Assembly (NCBI RefSeq): GCF_026319325.1
Contig: NZ_JAPDMU010000003.1
Location: forward strand, 388,907-452,906
Length of the DNA: 64,000 nt
Source of the DNA: Methylophaga sp. OBS3
GTDB taxonomy: Bacteria; Pseudomonadota; Gammaproteobacteria; Nitrosococcales; Methylophagaceae
Reading direction: 5' to 3'
Shown: piece after piece, positions 29,622 through 38,115 of the stretch
How the letters are laid out: each line of letters opens with the position of its first letter
Numbering within the stretch: position 1 is the stretch's first letter
The notes under the pieces: model-generated
Seen by the model: the letters and a program-made list of their open reading frames with translations, nothing else
The model's database searches: none
Told to the model about the DNA's origin: nothing
Program-made: the position numbers and the translations under genes

Positions 29622-30116
29622 TTAATCCATCGTTATCCTGCCAACGGCATTTATGCTAACCATTTTAGAGAAGTTATTTATCGATAAGGTAAAAACACCG
29701 CTGTCATTTGGGTCTAGAGGCATTCCTTGGCGAGGGCTAAAAACAATATCGTTTCCATTAAAGTTCTGAACAGTTAAAACGACATCTCGATAGTCGTTAC
29801 CCAATCCTATTTTTTGTTGGCCTGAAATTGTGCAGTTGGCAGGTTCAGCACTACAATCACAATCACTACCAGCATCATCGATACCATAGCACCATGTATT
29901 AGCATCAAACTGAAATTGGACTTGATTGTTTTGTTTAATTGCTTCGGAACGAGCAAAGTGCAGCGCAGCAAAGAGATTATCAGCGGCACCTGTTACTCGG
30001 CGCTTCTCTAAGGTAGTTTGAAATGAGGGCAAAGCAATAGCAGCCAAAACCGCTAATACAGCGATTACTATCATAAGCTCTATTAATGTAAAACCTAAAC
30101 GGTTTTTAAGCGGCAT
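29622..30116 (-). CDS. FimT/GspH-family minor pilin
   Basis: Start at ATG 30116, with AGAGGG upstream and a standard prepilin leader (MPLKNRLG then [24 protein letters not shown]). The product is 164 residues. The segment LFAALHFARSEAIKQNN is the GspH/FimT signature. A Cys-rich loop (DCDCSAEPANC) follows near residue 85. An in-frame 33-codon extension upstream lacks prepilin logic and is rejected. First gene of the leftward minor pilin operon, divergent from pilE. Confidence 0.85.
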   Translation of the reverse strand: MPLKNRLGFTLIELMIVIAVLAVLAAIALPSFQTTLEKRRVTGAADNLFAALHFARSEAIKQNNQVQFQFDANTWCYGIDDAGSDCDCSAEPANCTISGQQKIGLGNDYRDVVLTVQNFNGNDIVFSPRQGMPLDPNDSGVFTLSINNFSKMVSINAVGRITMD

Positions 30117-30282
30117 ATCAATTCCCTCTTTTGCCTCAGATAAGATTATAGTACTGCTTTTGAAACCTTTCATAGCTTTTGCAATACTTAAATGAAATAT
30201 TATGTGGGTTAGCACACACTTTATGCATGACTAAACATATTTTTTTTTCTATCCTTATCAATAAACCGAATGAGGCACGCTC

Positions 30283-30714
30283 ATGACATATAGAAATAAT
30301 AAGGGCTTTACTCTAATAGAATTAATGATCGTTGTAGTCGTTATTGCTATATTTGCTGCAATCGCCATTCCCGCATACCAAAGTTATGTTGAGCGTGCTC
30401 GAAGAGCTGATGCCAAATCAACTATACTTGCCATTCAGTTAGCTCAGGAAAAGTGGCGTGCCAACAACCCCGCTTATTCGTCAGATATGACTGATTTGGG
30501 TTACACGCAGACTGATAATAATAGTTCTATTGATGGGTTTTATATTGTAGATATCGCTGCTGGTGCGAATGCGACTAACTATACTGTTACTGCGCAACCC
30601 ACCGGACCTCAAGTTAACGATGTTTGTGGCACTCTTACGCTCACAGTTACTGCAGCTAATGGTGAAGTTTATACTGCTACCGGAGGAGACGCAGCTACCT
30701 GCTGGCAACGTTAA
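30283..30714 (+). CDS. PilE-like type IV pilin
   Basis: The 143-residue prepilin has leader MTYRNNKG, then [24 protein letters not shown] with Glu at +5, followed by [23 protein letters not shown], which is typical of PilE minor pilins. Two C-terminal cysteines (DVCG and ATCW) probably form the D-loop disulfide. GAGG lies 8 bases before the ATG. The gene is alone on the plus strand between two leftward pilin genes, and its stop overlaps the downstream fimT-like gene by four bases. Confidence 0.87.
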   Translation: MTYRNNKGFTLIELMIVVVVIAIFAAIAIPAYQSYVERARRADAKSTILAIQLAQEKWRANNPAYSSDMTDLGYTQTDNNSSIDGFYIVDIAAGANATNYTVTAQPTGPQVNDVCGTLTLTVTAANGEVYTATGGDAATCWQR

Positions 30715-31244
30715 CAGTTAATTGCATCCCCGCTGCCATCAATTCCTAATGGTGTAATCCTTACGCGAGCCGTTTTACTAACCACGACTGTACGTGCAAT
30801 TGATGCATCAGCACTAACTGGGCAAATAGTGAATGTGCCATTTTGCGCTAATGTCATGCCTCGTGATGTGAATCGAATATAGTTATTTGAACCAAAAGCC
30901 ACCCAGCCAACAGCTATTTTGTCACTAATTTTACCCTGAGCGATTATTAACTCACCCTCATCAAAGCTTCCATCACTGTCCGTATCGGCAAACATAAGCC
31001 AACCATCAGCCCAAAGCCCGCCACAAACTTGACCATCACTGCTTTTACAAATAGTAACAACAGAGTTACGTTTAACGGCTTCACTTCTGGCAAGGTACAA
31101 CATTGAAAATAGGAGGTTTGCTTGGCCATTTATTTCTTGGCGATTAAGCAAACCTTTAAATGAAGGCATAGCAATCGCGGCAATGGTTGCTGCAATAGCG
31201 ATAACTATCAACAGCTCAATGAGCGTCAATCCTTTGTTGTGCAT
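30711..31244 (-). CDS. Second FimT/GspH-family minor pilin
   Basis: Prepilin of 177 residues: leader [29 protein letters not shown], then [18 protein letters not shown], the GspH/FimT signature. Cysteines occur at [19 protein letters not shown] and the very C-terminus (AINC). It is a paralogue of the 29622-30116 gene, not a copy: similarity is strong only over the first 60 residues. An AAGGAT ribosome binding site is present. It stands alone, convergent with pilE. Confidence 0.85.
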   Translation of the reverse strand: MHNKGLTLIELLIVIAIAATIAAIAMPSFKGLLNRQEINGQANLLFSMLYLARSEAVKRNSVVTICKSSDGQVCGGLWADGWLMFADTDSDGSFDEGELIIAQGKISDKIAVGWVAFGSNNYIRFTSRGMTLAQNGTFTICPVSADASIARTVVVSKTARVRITPLGIDGSGDAINC

Positions 31245-31314
31245 GTTGAATATCCTTATTCAAATCAAGCACTTTCAATTTGCCACAGATTTTAAATTGT
31301 CGCAATTAGATTAT

Positions 31315-31800
31315 TTAGATCATGAAGGCTATCGCTTGTAAAACGATCAGAGCATAAATACCGGCAATGACATCATCCAACATAATGCCAAGACCGCCAT
31401 GTAACTTTATATCCGCCAAACTGACGGGCCATGGTTTCCAGATATCAAATATTCTGAACAACACAAATCCCAAAAGTACCCAGAGCAAACCTGCTGGTGC
31501 TGCAATCATTGTCACCAATAAACCTACGACCTCGTCCCATACAACTTCAGAAGGATCATCGCGTTTAAAGACTTTAATTGCCTCTGCTGACAACCAAATG
31601 CCCACCACAAAAAAGGTAAAGGTTAATATTAAGTAATTAAGCAGAGATAACGGCTGCATGAGTAAATAAAGCGGTATTGCCGCTATAGTGCCAAAAGTAC
31701 CTGGCGCTTTTGGGATTAACCCTGAACCAAGTCCACAGGCTAATAAAACTGCGGGCTTTTTAATAATTTCACGCGTACTAGGTTTTGTTGAAGTGGTCAT
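31315..31800 (-). CDS. pgpA: Phosphatidylglycerophosphatase A
   Basis: Inner-membrane phosphatase that converts phosphatidylglycerol-phosphate to phosphatidylglycerol. The 161 residues include GLGSGLIPKAPGTFGTIAAIPLY near the N-terminus, DDPSEVVWDEVVG in the middle with conserved Asp/Glu, and IKLHGGLGIMLDDVIAGIYA at the C-terminal side. These are the family hallmarks. The start overlaps thiL by 23 bases; thiL-pgpA adjacency is widespread. Confidence 0.95.
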   Translation of the reverse strand: MTTSTKPSTREIIKKPAVLLACGLGSGLIPKAPGTFGTIAAIPLYLLMQPLSLLNYLILTFTFFVVGIWLSAEAIKVFKRDDPSEVVWDEVVGLLVTMIAAPAGLLWVLLGFVLFRIFDIWKPWPVSLADIKLHGGLGIMLDDVIAGIYALIVLQAIAFMI

Positions 31801-32740
31801 AGCCGTGACTTTTGAATGATTGTTCAGGTAAGACGATTAATTCAGGTTCTGCAGTGATTTCACCAATACACTGGATTTTGCTTCCCAATCGTGAAGTCAA
31901 AGCGTCAGCTTTCTCTGCAGCTACAGTAAAACACAGTTCGTAATCATCACCTGCAGTCAGAGCAAGTTGAATTGCTTGTTCTGATTTCAGTTTTTGTAAT
32001 GATGAAGATAAAGGCAAAGCTTCTGTATTAATCACAGCACCAACATTACTTGCTGTCAGTATGTGCTTTAAATCCGCAAGCAGCCCATCCGAAATATCGA
32101 TACCAGATTTAACCTCGGGCAAGAGCTCTTTTACGAGCTCATTTCGTGGTGTGGGTAACTCCAACCTATCAATCAAGAATTGTTGTTCTTCAGTTGATAG
32201 ATTTTCAGTGGCTAACTGGTTTTGCTTTATCAAAAGCCCTGTACCCGCATCTCCCAACGATCCTGTGACAAATATCTTATCGCCAGGTCTTGCCGCATCA
32301 CGTCGTAAAACATTTCCTCTGTCACAAAAACCGGTAACTTGAATGCTTATCGTTAAGGGGCCTCGAGTCGTATCACCACCGACAAGTTGAATATTATGCT
32401 GTTTAGCAAGTGCTGCCATACCGGCAGAGAAAGCCTGTAACCATTGTGGATTAGCTTCCGGCAATGTTAACGCCAGCGTAAACCAAGCAGGCGTTGCCCC
32501 CATTGCCGCCAGATCACTTAAATTAACGGCTAAGGCTTTATGGCCAAGTCGGAATGGATCAACATCAGCGAAAAAATGGACACCAGACACCAAGGTATCA
32601 ACGGAAGTCGCAAGGATGTGACCAGCAGGCGGCTGTAACAAAGCACAGTCATCACCAATCCCTAAGATTACATCATCACGCCTATCTGTTAGCGCAGAAA
32701 AATAATCTCGGATGAGGGAGAACTCTGTTGAACTGGCCAT
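31778..32740 (-). CDS. thiL: Thiamine-monophosphate kinase
   Basis: Phosphorylates thiamine monophosphate to thiamine pyrophosphate, the last step of thiamine synthesis and salvage. The protein of about 320 residues has GIGDDCALLQPP near residue 30, ATSVDTLVSGVHF, VGGDTTRGPLTI, and SGIDISDGLLADL. All metal-binding aspartates appear present. Start is ATG 32740; a GTG one codon upstream is equally open. It lies in ribH-nusB-thiL-pgpA and would complete TPP formation from thiamine taken up by the riboswitch-controlled genes at 44.7-47.8 kb if a thiamine kinase exists. Confidence 0.95.
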   Translation of the reverse strand: MASSTEFSLIRDYFSALTDRRDDVILGIGDDCALLQPPAGHILATSVDTLVSGVHFFADVDPFRLGHKALAVNLSDLAAMGATPAWFTLALTLPEANPQWLQAFSAGMAALAKQHNIQLVGGDTTRGPLTISIQVTGFCDRGNVLRRDAARPGDKIFVTGSLGDAGTGLLIKQNQLATENLSTEEQQFLIDRLELPTPRNELVKELLPEVKSGIDISDGLLADLKHILTASNVGAVINTEALPLSSSLQKLKSEQAIQLALTAGDDYELCFTVAAEKADALTSRLGSKIQCIGEITAEPELIVLPEQSFKSHGYDHFNKT

Positions 32741-32760
32741 CACAAATTTTGGCCAGTGGC

Positions 32761-33219
32761 TTAGCTTTTCTTTTGTTCACGCTTAGTTTTGGCAGCTTGG
32801 TACTCAACCTCACGTAAGCGAGCACCCATTTTATCCAAAACACCATTGACGTATTTATGACCCTGCTCGCCACCAAATGACTTGGCAAGTTCTACAGCTT
32901 CATTTAAAACAACGCGATATGGGATATCTAAACGATGCATGTATTCAAATACGGCTAAACGCAGTACTGAAGCCTCAACCGGGTCAACCGCTGTTAAATC
33001 ACGATCGACAGCATGACTTAACTCGCTATCAATTTCATCGATGTTTTTCAGCACGCCAGACACTAAGGTCTGAAAATAGCTTTTATCGATTTTGTTAGCG
33101 TACTCCGCCATCACAAAATCTAATTCTGCTTTATCTGGCGCTTGCTCGTTAACTAACGCCTGATAAAGCGCTTGCACTGCAGCGCGACGCGCTTGTGTTC
33201 TAGGCAAACCTGCAGCCAC
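32761..33219 (-). CDS. nusB: Transcription antitermination factor NusB
   Basis: The 152-residue NusB has ARRAAVQALYQ at the N-terminus, VDPVEASVLRLAVFEYMH and PYRVVLNEAVELAKSFGGEQGHKYVNGVLDK at the C-terminal side. It binds NusE/S10 and boxA RNA in rRNA antitermination. The start is GTG 33217-33219, overlapping the ribH stop as TAGTG. It ends with a short basic tail. Confidence 0.96.
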   Translation of the reverse strand: MAAGLPRTQARRAAVQALYQALVNEQAPDKAELDFVMAEYANKIDKSYFQTLVSGVLKNIDEIDSELSHAVDRDLTAVDPVEASVLRLAVFEYMHRLDIPYRVVLNEAVELAKSFGGEQGHKYVNGVLDKMGARLREVEYQAAKTKREQKKS

Positions 33220-33701
33220 TATTTTGTAGCTCCGATTTGACGCAATACGTTCACCATTTCAATGGTGCTCATGGCAGCTTCGGCACCTTTGTTACCGGCT
33301 TTTGTACCTGAACGTTCAATTGCTTGTTCAATGCTATCTACAGTTAAAACACCAAAGGCAATAGGCATATCCAGCTCAAGGTTCAGTTGACCAAGACCTT
33401 TTGAACATTCACCCGCAACGTATTCAAAGTGTGGCGTACCACCACGAATAACAGCACCTAACGCAATAATTGCGTCATATTTGCCAGTGTTGCCCATACG
33501 CTTAACCGCTAATGGAATTTCAACTGCGCCAGGTACACGAGCAATTTCAATATCTTTTTCTTTTGCGCCATGGCGTAACAACGTATCGACGGCACCATTA
33601 ATCAGGTGATCAACGACAAAATCGTTAAAGCGTCCTGCGACGATACCAACACGCATGCCCTGTGCCGAAAAATCACCTGAAAAGGTTTTGATATTGCTCA
33701 T
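33219..33701 (-). CDS. ribH: 6,7-dimethyl-8-ribityllumazine synthase
   Basis: Penultimate riboflavin-synthesis enzyme, which assembles into a capsid. The 160-residue sequence has [45 protein letters not shown] (with the catalytic His) and [23 protein letters not shown]. First gene of ribH-nusB-thiL-pgpA; ribBA and ribE, which often precede it, are not here. AGGAT precedes the ATG. Confidence 0.97.
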   Translation of the reverse strand: MSNIKTFSGDFSAQGMRVGIVAGRFNDFVVDHLINGAVDTLLRHGAKEKDIEIARVPGAVEIPLAVKRMGNTGKYDAIIALGAVIRGGTPHFEYVAGECSKGLGQLNLELDMPIAFGVLTVDSIEQAIERSGTKAGNKGAEAAMSTIEMVNVLRQIGATK

Positions 33702-33780
33702 TTTTTTATCCTGATAAATTTCTTTGCAGTTATTGTACTGTGTTTAAAAATGAATGCCTAACAAGTACTTATATCTTGTG

Positions 33781-34641
33781 TTATTTCTTTGTAGCAACTT
33801 TGTTACGTGCTGCTGGTAAACCTGCTGGATCAGCCTCTATAGTTGTCCATTGATAAGGGTGTGTATCTATACGGACTGCCGTTAAATGATCACCCCAAAC
33901 CGCTCCGCTATCGAGTGAAAAGACATTGCCATACTGGCCTGTGCCTAATTGTGACCAATGACCAAACACAATTCGATCATTCACTGTCGCACGCTTTGGC
34001 ATATCAAACCATGGTTTTTGCTTAGCAGGTTTGTCTTTGGGCGCGCCCTTAAACTTTAATGCCAGCGAGCCATCTTCATGACAGTAACGTAAACGGGTGA
34101 AACAGTTGGTGATAAAGCGAAGTCTATCCCAGCCTTTTAAATCAGCAGACCAACGCTTTGGCTTATTTCCATACATATGCTGGAAAAACTCACGCCAATC
34201 ATCACCTTGTAATACAGCCTCTACTTCAGCGGCGCGTGCTAATGCATCATCAATCGTCCATTCTGGCGGTAAACCAGCATGCACCATCGAAAATTGCAGT
34301 GTTGCATCATGATGAAATAGAGGTTGATGTCGTAACCAAGTCAGAAGCTCATCGCTGTCTTCTGCATTAATCACACTATCTAAGGTATCCAAACGATGTT
34401 GGTATTCTTTTCCACCAGATGCTTGCGCCAACAAATGCAGGTCATGATTACCTAAGACCACTTTGGCACGATTACCTAGACCTTTAGCAAATCGTAATGT
34501 TTCAGCTGATTTAGGCCCTCTGTTGACCAAATCACCTGCCAACCAGACTTCATCTTGCTCAGCATCAAAATGCAGGGCGTCGAGGAGTCTTTCTAACTCA
34601 TCGAAACAGCCCTGCACATCGCCAATGGCATAAACCGCCAT
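33781..34641 (-). CDS. apaH: Bis(5'-nucleosyl)-tetraphosphatase, symmetrical (ApaH)
   Basis: Metallophosphatase that hydrolyses Ap4A to two ADP and decaps Np4-RNA. The 286 residues have the phosphoesterase motifs AIGDVQGCFDEL at the start, AGDLVNRGPKS near residue 36 and LGNHDLHLL near residue 62. VHAGLPPEW and a C-terminal VFGHWS follow. It lies 12 bp after the DUF934 gene and may be the last gene of the cysI operon, an unusual partner since apaH is commonly with apaG/rsmA. Confidence 0.95.
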   Translation of the reverse strand: MAVYAIGDVQGCFDELERLLDALHFDAEQDEVWLAGDLVNRGPKSAETLRFAKGLGNRAKVVLGNHDLHLLAQASGGKEYQHRLDTLDSVINAEDSDELLTWLRHQPLFHHDATLQFSMVHAGLPPEWTIDDALARAAEVEAVLQGDDWREFFQHMYGNKPKRWSADLKGWDRLRFITNCFTRLRYCHEDGSLALKFKGAPKDKPAKQKPWFDMPKRATVNDRIVFGHWSQLGTGQYGNVFSLDSGAVWGDHLTAVRIDTHPYQWTTIEADPAGLPAARNKVATKK

Positions 34642-34653
34642 GGAAGTTACTAA

Positions 34654-35139
34654 TTAGCGACGACGATACAGCGGCTCAGGCCGCAGCACGGTAGATTGAT
34701 AGCTTTCGGTAAACTCATCAAATGCTGCTAAAGCATTTGTTAGACGATTTGGGTTTGCCAATTCGAAGCTATTAAAACCACATTGCGCCATGTTAAACAG
34801 TTGATCGTAAAGCACATCACCTTGCGCCCGAATTTCTGCTTTAAAAGCATAACGCTCACGTAGCAGTTTGGCATATGAATAACACCGACCATCGGTAAAT
34901 GCTGGGAAAATCAACACTACCAATTGAAAACGCGCCAGATCAGGCACGATTTCTTCTAATGGGTCATCGCCAGACAAACGAATACCTAAACCACCTTCAT
35001 GTTTAACCAGTGATTCATGTTGTTCTTGCCAACGGTTCAGCGATACCGTGATATTGCCATCAGCTAAAGGCGCCTCATCGTCTAAATGCGTCCAGTTATC
35101 CTCGACGACTTCGCGATCTTTAATTATCTGCATTTGCAT
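34654..35139 (-). CDS. DUF934 family protein, sulfite-reduction associated
   Basis: Protein of about 160 residues of the DUF934 family, which is repeatedly found next to cysI-type sulfite reductase genes, as in Pseudomonas, and is presumed to help sulfite reduction. Visible features are LGIRLSGDDPLEEI, IFPAFTDGRCYSYAKLLRER near the middle (Cys in a conserved RCYS) and the C-terminal basic tail YRRR. The start is ATG 35139 or 35133, inside the cysI 3' end. No cofactor motif is evident. Confidence 0.85.
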   Translation of the reverse strand: MQMQIIKDREVVEDNWTHLDDEAPLADGNITVSLNRWQEQHESLVKHEGGLGIRLSGDDPLEEIVPDLARFQLVVLIFPAFTDGRCYSYAKLLRERYAFKAEIRAQGDVLYDQLFNMAQCGFNSFELANPNRLTNALAAFDEFTESYQSTVLRPEPLYRRR

Positions 35140-36778
35140 ATACCCGATCTTTAAATGGTTCAATGCCTAAACGACGCACGGTGCCTAAGAAGCTTTCATC
35201 TTCATGACGCAGTTCTACATACGCATCAAGTAAATGCCCGACAGTGTCTACAACTTCTTCTTTAGGAATGGCACGACCAAGACGCTCACCTAATGAAGCA
35301 TCAGCTTCTGAGCTACCGCCCAAAGTGAATTGGTACCACTCTTCGCCTTTCTTATCGACCCCCAAAATCCCAATATGACCCACACTTTGGTGAGCACAGC
35401 CGTTCATGCAGCCTGAGAATTTGATTTTGATATCACCCAAATCATTAAGGTAATCCAGATCATCAAAACGTTGAGCAATTTGTTTTGATAATGGGATTGA
35501 GGTGGCATTCGCCAAACCACAATAATCAAGACCAGGGCAGCAGATAATATCACCCAGCGTGTTGATATTTGGTGTCGCGAGTTCTTCAGCGTTTAGACGC
35601 AACCACAAGGCATACAAATCGCCTTTTTTCACATCGGTCAAAATCAAGTTTTGTGTGTGAGTAGAGCGAATTTCACCAAAGCTAAATTCTTCGGCCAAAT
35701 CAGCAACCACGTCGAGTTGTTCTGAAGTGATATCACCCGGCGCTAAACCTGGTTTTTTCAATGAAATATAAGCTGCACGATAGCCTGAGATTTTATGCTC
35801 AACTGTGTTTTGCTTAACCCAACGAGCAAAATCAGCATCTTCAGCCATCATTTCATCAAAGCTTGTGTCATCAGCCGCGTCGGCTTCGTAATCTGGCTCA
35901 GTGAAGTGAGACTTAACACGATCAATTTCTTTCTGATCCAGTTTCAGCTGTTCACGGATTTGTACCCATTCAGCTTCAACCAACTCACGAATATGATTAA
36001 TACCGTGTTCACGAACCGTAATTTTGATACGTGCTTTGTACTTGTTATCACGGCGGCCTAAGCGGTTATAAACACGCAAAATGGCTTCCAAATAAGACAA
36101 CAAGTCTTGTTTTTCCAAGAATGGGCGGATTTGAACACCGATAATTGGCGTACGGCCAAGGCCGCCACCAACCAATACTTCAAAACCGACTTCGCCTTCA
36201 GCGTTTTTAACCATACGCAGACCGATATCATGCAGCTGAGTTGCCGCACGATCTTCTTGGGTCGCGATAATGGCGATTTTGAATTTACGTGGCAAATAAG
36301 CAAATTCTGGGTGGAAAGTTGACCATTGGCGAATAATTTCAGCCCATGGACGTGGATCTTCCACTTCCTCAGCGTTAATGCCAGCTAACTGATCGGTTGT
36401 GGTGTTACGAATATCGTTACCACTGGTTTGGATAGCATGCATCTGAACGGTTGCCAGTTCAGCCAAAATATCAGGCACATCCTCAAGTTTCGGCCAGTTC
36501 AACTGGAAGTTAGTGCGTGTTGTGAAATGCACTGAACCACGGTCGTAACGACGGGCAATATCCGCAACCTTGCGAACTTGTGTTGCTGACATCATGCCGT
36601 AAGGAACTGCTACACGCAGCATTGGGGCATGTATCTGAATATAAAGGCCGTTGGCCAAGCGAAGCGGACGAAATTGATCTTCCGTTAATTCGCCGGCTAA
36701 ATAGCGGCGAGTTTGGTCACGGTATTGCGCTACGCGCTGATCAACCATCGCCTGATCGTACTTATCGTATTGATACAT
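35120..36778 (-). CDS. cysI: Sulfite reductase hemoprotein (CysI / nitrite-sulfite reductase family)
   Basis: Siroheme and [4Fe-4S] enzyme that reduces sulfite to sulfide with six electrons. The 552 residues show the duplicated ferrite-reductase layout: TTRTNFQLNW near residue 90, the cluster/siroheme cysteines CCPGLDYC (C414, C420) and SGCMNGCAH (C457, C461). No flavoprotein subunit CysJ lies nearby, so electrons probably come from ferredoxin or another carrier, as in Pseudomonas-type systems. It is followed by DUF934. Confidence 0.93.
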   Translation of the reverse strand: MYQYDKYDQAMVDQRVAQYRDQTRRYLAGELTEDQFRPLRLANGLYIQIHAPMLRVAVPYGMMSATQVRKVADIARRYDRGSVHFTTRTNFQLNWPKLEDVPDILAELATVQMHAIQTSGNDIRNTTTDQLAGINAEEVEDPRPWAEIIRQWSTFHPEFAYLPRKFKIAIIATQEDRAATQLHDIGLRMVKNAEGEVGFEVLVGGGLGRTPIIGVQIRPFLEKQDLLSYLEAILRVYNRLGRRDNKYKARIKITVREHGINHIRELVEAEWVQIREQLKLDQKEIDRVKSHFTEPDYEADAADDTSFDEMMAEDADFARWVKQNTVEHKISGYRAAYISLKKPGLAPGDITSEQLDVVADLAEEFSFGEIRSTHTQNLILTDVKKGDLYALWLRLNAEELATPNINTLGDIICCPGLDYCGLANATSIPLSKQIAQRFDDLDYLNDLGDIKIKFSGCMNGCAHQSVGHIGILGVDKKGEEWYQFTLGGSSEADASLGERLGRAIPKEEVVDTVGHLLDAYVELRHEDESFLGTVRRLGIEPFKDRVYANADN

Positions 36779-36811
36779 CTAAGATCTCTAAACGGTTTCA
36801 ATGGACCCAAT

Positions 36812-36840
36812 ATTATAACGGGCAGTCGATATAACAGGAA
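36812..36840 (-). promoter_or_regulatory. Probable cysI promoter with poor -35
   Basis: Minus-strand TATAAT (36812-36817) lies about 33 bases upstream of the cysI ATG. The element 17 bases further up is TTCCTG (36835-36840), a weak -35. A good -10 without a good -35 fits an activator-dependent promoter such as those used by CysB, whose gene is in this window. ATAAC/GTTAT half-sites occur nearby (around 36831 and 36857). Confidence 0.5.
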
Positions 36841-37100
36841 ATTATAAATAGCTATATGGTTATTAGCTTGAACACTAAATCCATCATATGAAACAGTGAG
36901 ATACAGCTGATTAACTGACTTTTATATCGTTGAATGCAAAACAACTTTCCTGTGAAACAATCACCACAAAACGATCAAGTAAGACAATTTGCGCAAACCA
37001 AAGCCATAAATTAAACAAATATCACGATTTCTTTAGTGATCTCACATCAGAAAAAAGCAGATGTGGCATATTAAAGCGATTCGGTAATGGAGCCAATGAC
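36841..37100. other. Intergenic region between cysI and the DUF3465 gene
   Basis: A/T-rich stretch that holds upstream control sequence for the divergent cysI and DUF3465 genes. A plus-strand frame is open from 36930, but its translation is low-complexity and unlike the secreted protein that starts at 37101, so I see no gene here. Confidence 0.55.
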
Positions 37101-37541
37101 ATGTCAAAACAAAAACGTATGTTGCAGCGCGTTTGGATAATACTTGGTTTTGCTGTAGCACTTTTTGTTGGCAGCTTTTATCAGGCTGAACATGACCGCG
37201 AAGCGCTGAATTCACTTACCGCCGAAGTTTTATTCGAGAAACACCAGACGGATGTACAACTCGAAGTGAGCGGCAAAGTCATAAAGACACTAGCAGATGA
37301 TAATAAAGGCAGCCGTCATCAACGTTTCATCATCGAATTGCCCAGTGGTTTAACACTCCTTGTTGCCCACAATATCGATTTAGCACCGCGTATTGATGCT
37401 TTGAAAGTGGGTGATGAGGTCGACTTGTATGGTGAGTATGTTTGGAATAATAAAGGTGGCATCATGCATTGGACACATCATGATCCTGCCGATAGACATC
37501 CTCATGGCTGGATCCGCCACGAAGGCACCATTTATCAATAA
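37101..37541 (+). CDS. DUF3465 family membrane-anchored protein
   Basis: The 146-residue protein has an N-terminal membrane anchor (about residues 8-26) and a periplasmic domain of the DUF3465 type: a beta-barrel-like stretch with VSGKVIKTLADDNKGSRHQRFIIEL and the C-terminal His/Asp-rich MHWTHHDPADRHPHGWI. The latter could bind metal, which is inference. The start at 37101 has GGAG upstream. Its stop shares a base with the next start (TAATG). Function unknown. Confidence 0.8.
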   Translation: MSKQKRMLQRVWIILGFAVALFVGSFYQAEHDREALNSLTAEVLFEKHQTDVQLEVSGKVIKTLADDNKGSRHQRFIIELPSGLTLLVAHNIDLAPRIDALKVGDEVDLYGEYVWNNKGGIMHWTHHDPADRHPHGWIRHEGTIYQ

Positions 37542-38044
37542 TGTCTGTCCCGCTCGCACATAGTTTTGATTGGTTGGCAAAAAGTGATGCCAAATTACTG
37601 ATTGTGGGGTCAATGCCTGGTATCGCATCACTACAGCAACAGCAATATTACGCTCACCCTCGAAATGCCTTTTGGCCAATCATGCAGCACATTTTTGGTT
37701 GGTCAGAGATGACTTACACTGAGCGTTGCCAAGCGCTAGTTAATGAGAAAATTGCCTTGTGGGACGTGCTTCGACACTGTCGACGACGAGGTAGTTTAGA
37801 TAGTGCTATCGAGCGCGATACGATTGCCATTAATGACTTTGATGCTTTATTTAAATTTGCCCCAAACATCACGACAGTATGTACCAATGGTGGCAAAGCA
37901 AACCAATTATTTAAGCGTCATGTTCAGCTTGCCAAGCACATCAGTATCAAAGTGCTGCCTTCAACCAGTCCAGCTTATGCTGCCATGTCATTTGATAATA
38001 AATTGGCGCATTGGCACTCAATCATTACCAAGTCACTTAGCTAA
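37541..38044 (+). CDS. DNA-deoxyinosine glycosylase (UDG superfamily family 6)
   Basis: The 167-residue protein matches the hypoxanthine-DNA glycosylase branch of the uracil-DNA glycosylase superfamily. It has LIVGSMPGIASLQQQQYYAH (motif 1 with conserved Ser-Met-Pro-Gly), HPRNAFWPIM, and the C-terminal LPSTSPAYA motif. It removes deaminated adenine (hypoxanthine) from DNA. It is translationally coupled to the DUF3465 gene; no functional link is known. Confidence 0.87.
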   Translation: MSVPLAHSFDWLAKSDAKLLIVGSMPGIASLQQQQYYAHPRNAFWPIMQHIFGWSEMTYTERCQALVNEKIALWDVLRHCRRRGSLDSAIERDTIAINDFDALFKFAPNITTVCTNGGKANQLFKRHVQLAKHISIKVLPSTSPAYAAMSFDNKLAHWHSIITKSLS

Positions 38045-38049
38045 CGTTA

Positions 38050-38088
38050 AAAATAAAAAAGCCAGCCATGAATAATCTCATGACTGGC
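38050..38088 (-). terminator. Terminator of the cysHDN operon
   Basis: Hairpin with arms at 38061-38071 and 38078-38088 (GCCAG-x-CATGA with TCATG-x-CTGGC, one mismatch) and a 6-base loop. On the minus strand it is followed by TTTTTTATTTTT, which ends cysN transcripts. It lies between convergent genes and may also slow plus-strand transcripts. Confidence 0.85.
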
Positions 38089-38115
38089 TCTTATGGTCCT
38101 ACTTAACGCTGACGA

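Noticed and set aside
30190..30282. Sigma54 promoter ahead of pilE
   Set aside because: A TTAGCAC...TATGCA pattern is present but the spacing between the -24 and -12 elements does not fit.
36930..37100. N-terminal extension of the DUF3465 protein to 36930
   Set aside because: The extension is unlike the family, lacks a ribosome binding site, and would bury the membrane anchor; ATG 37101 has GGAG upstream.
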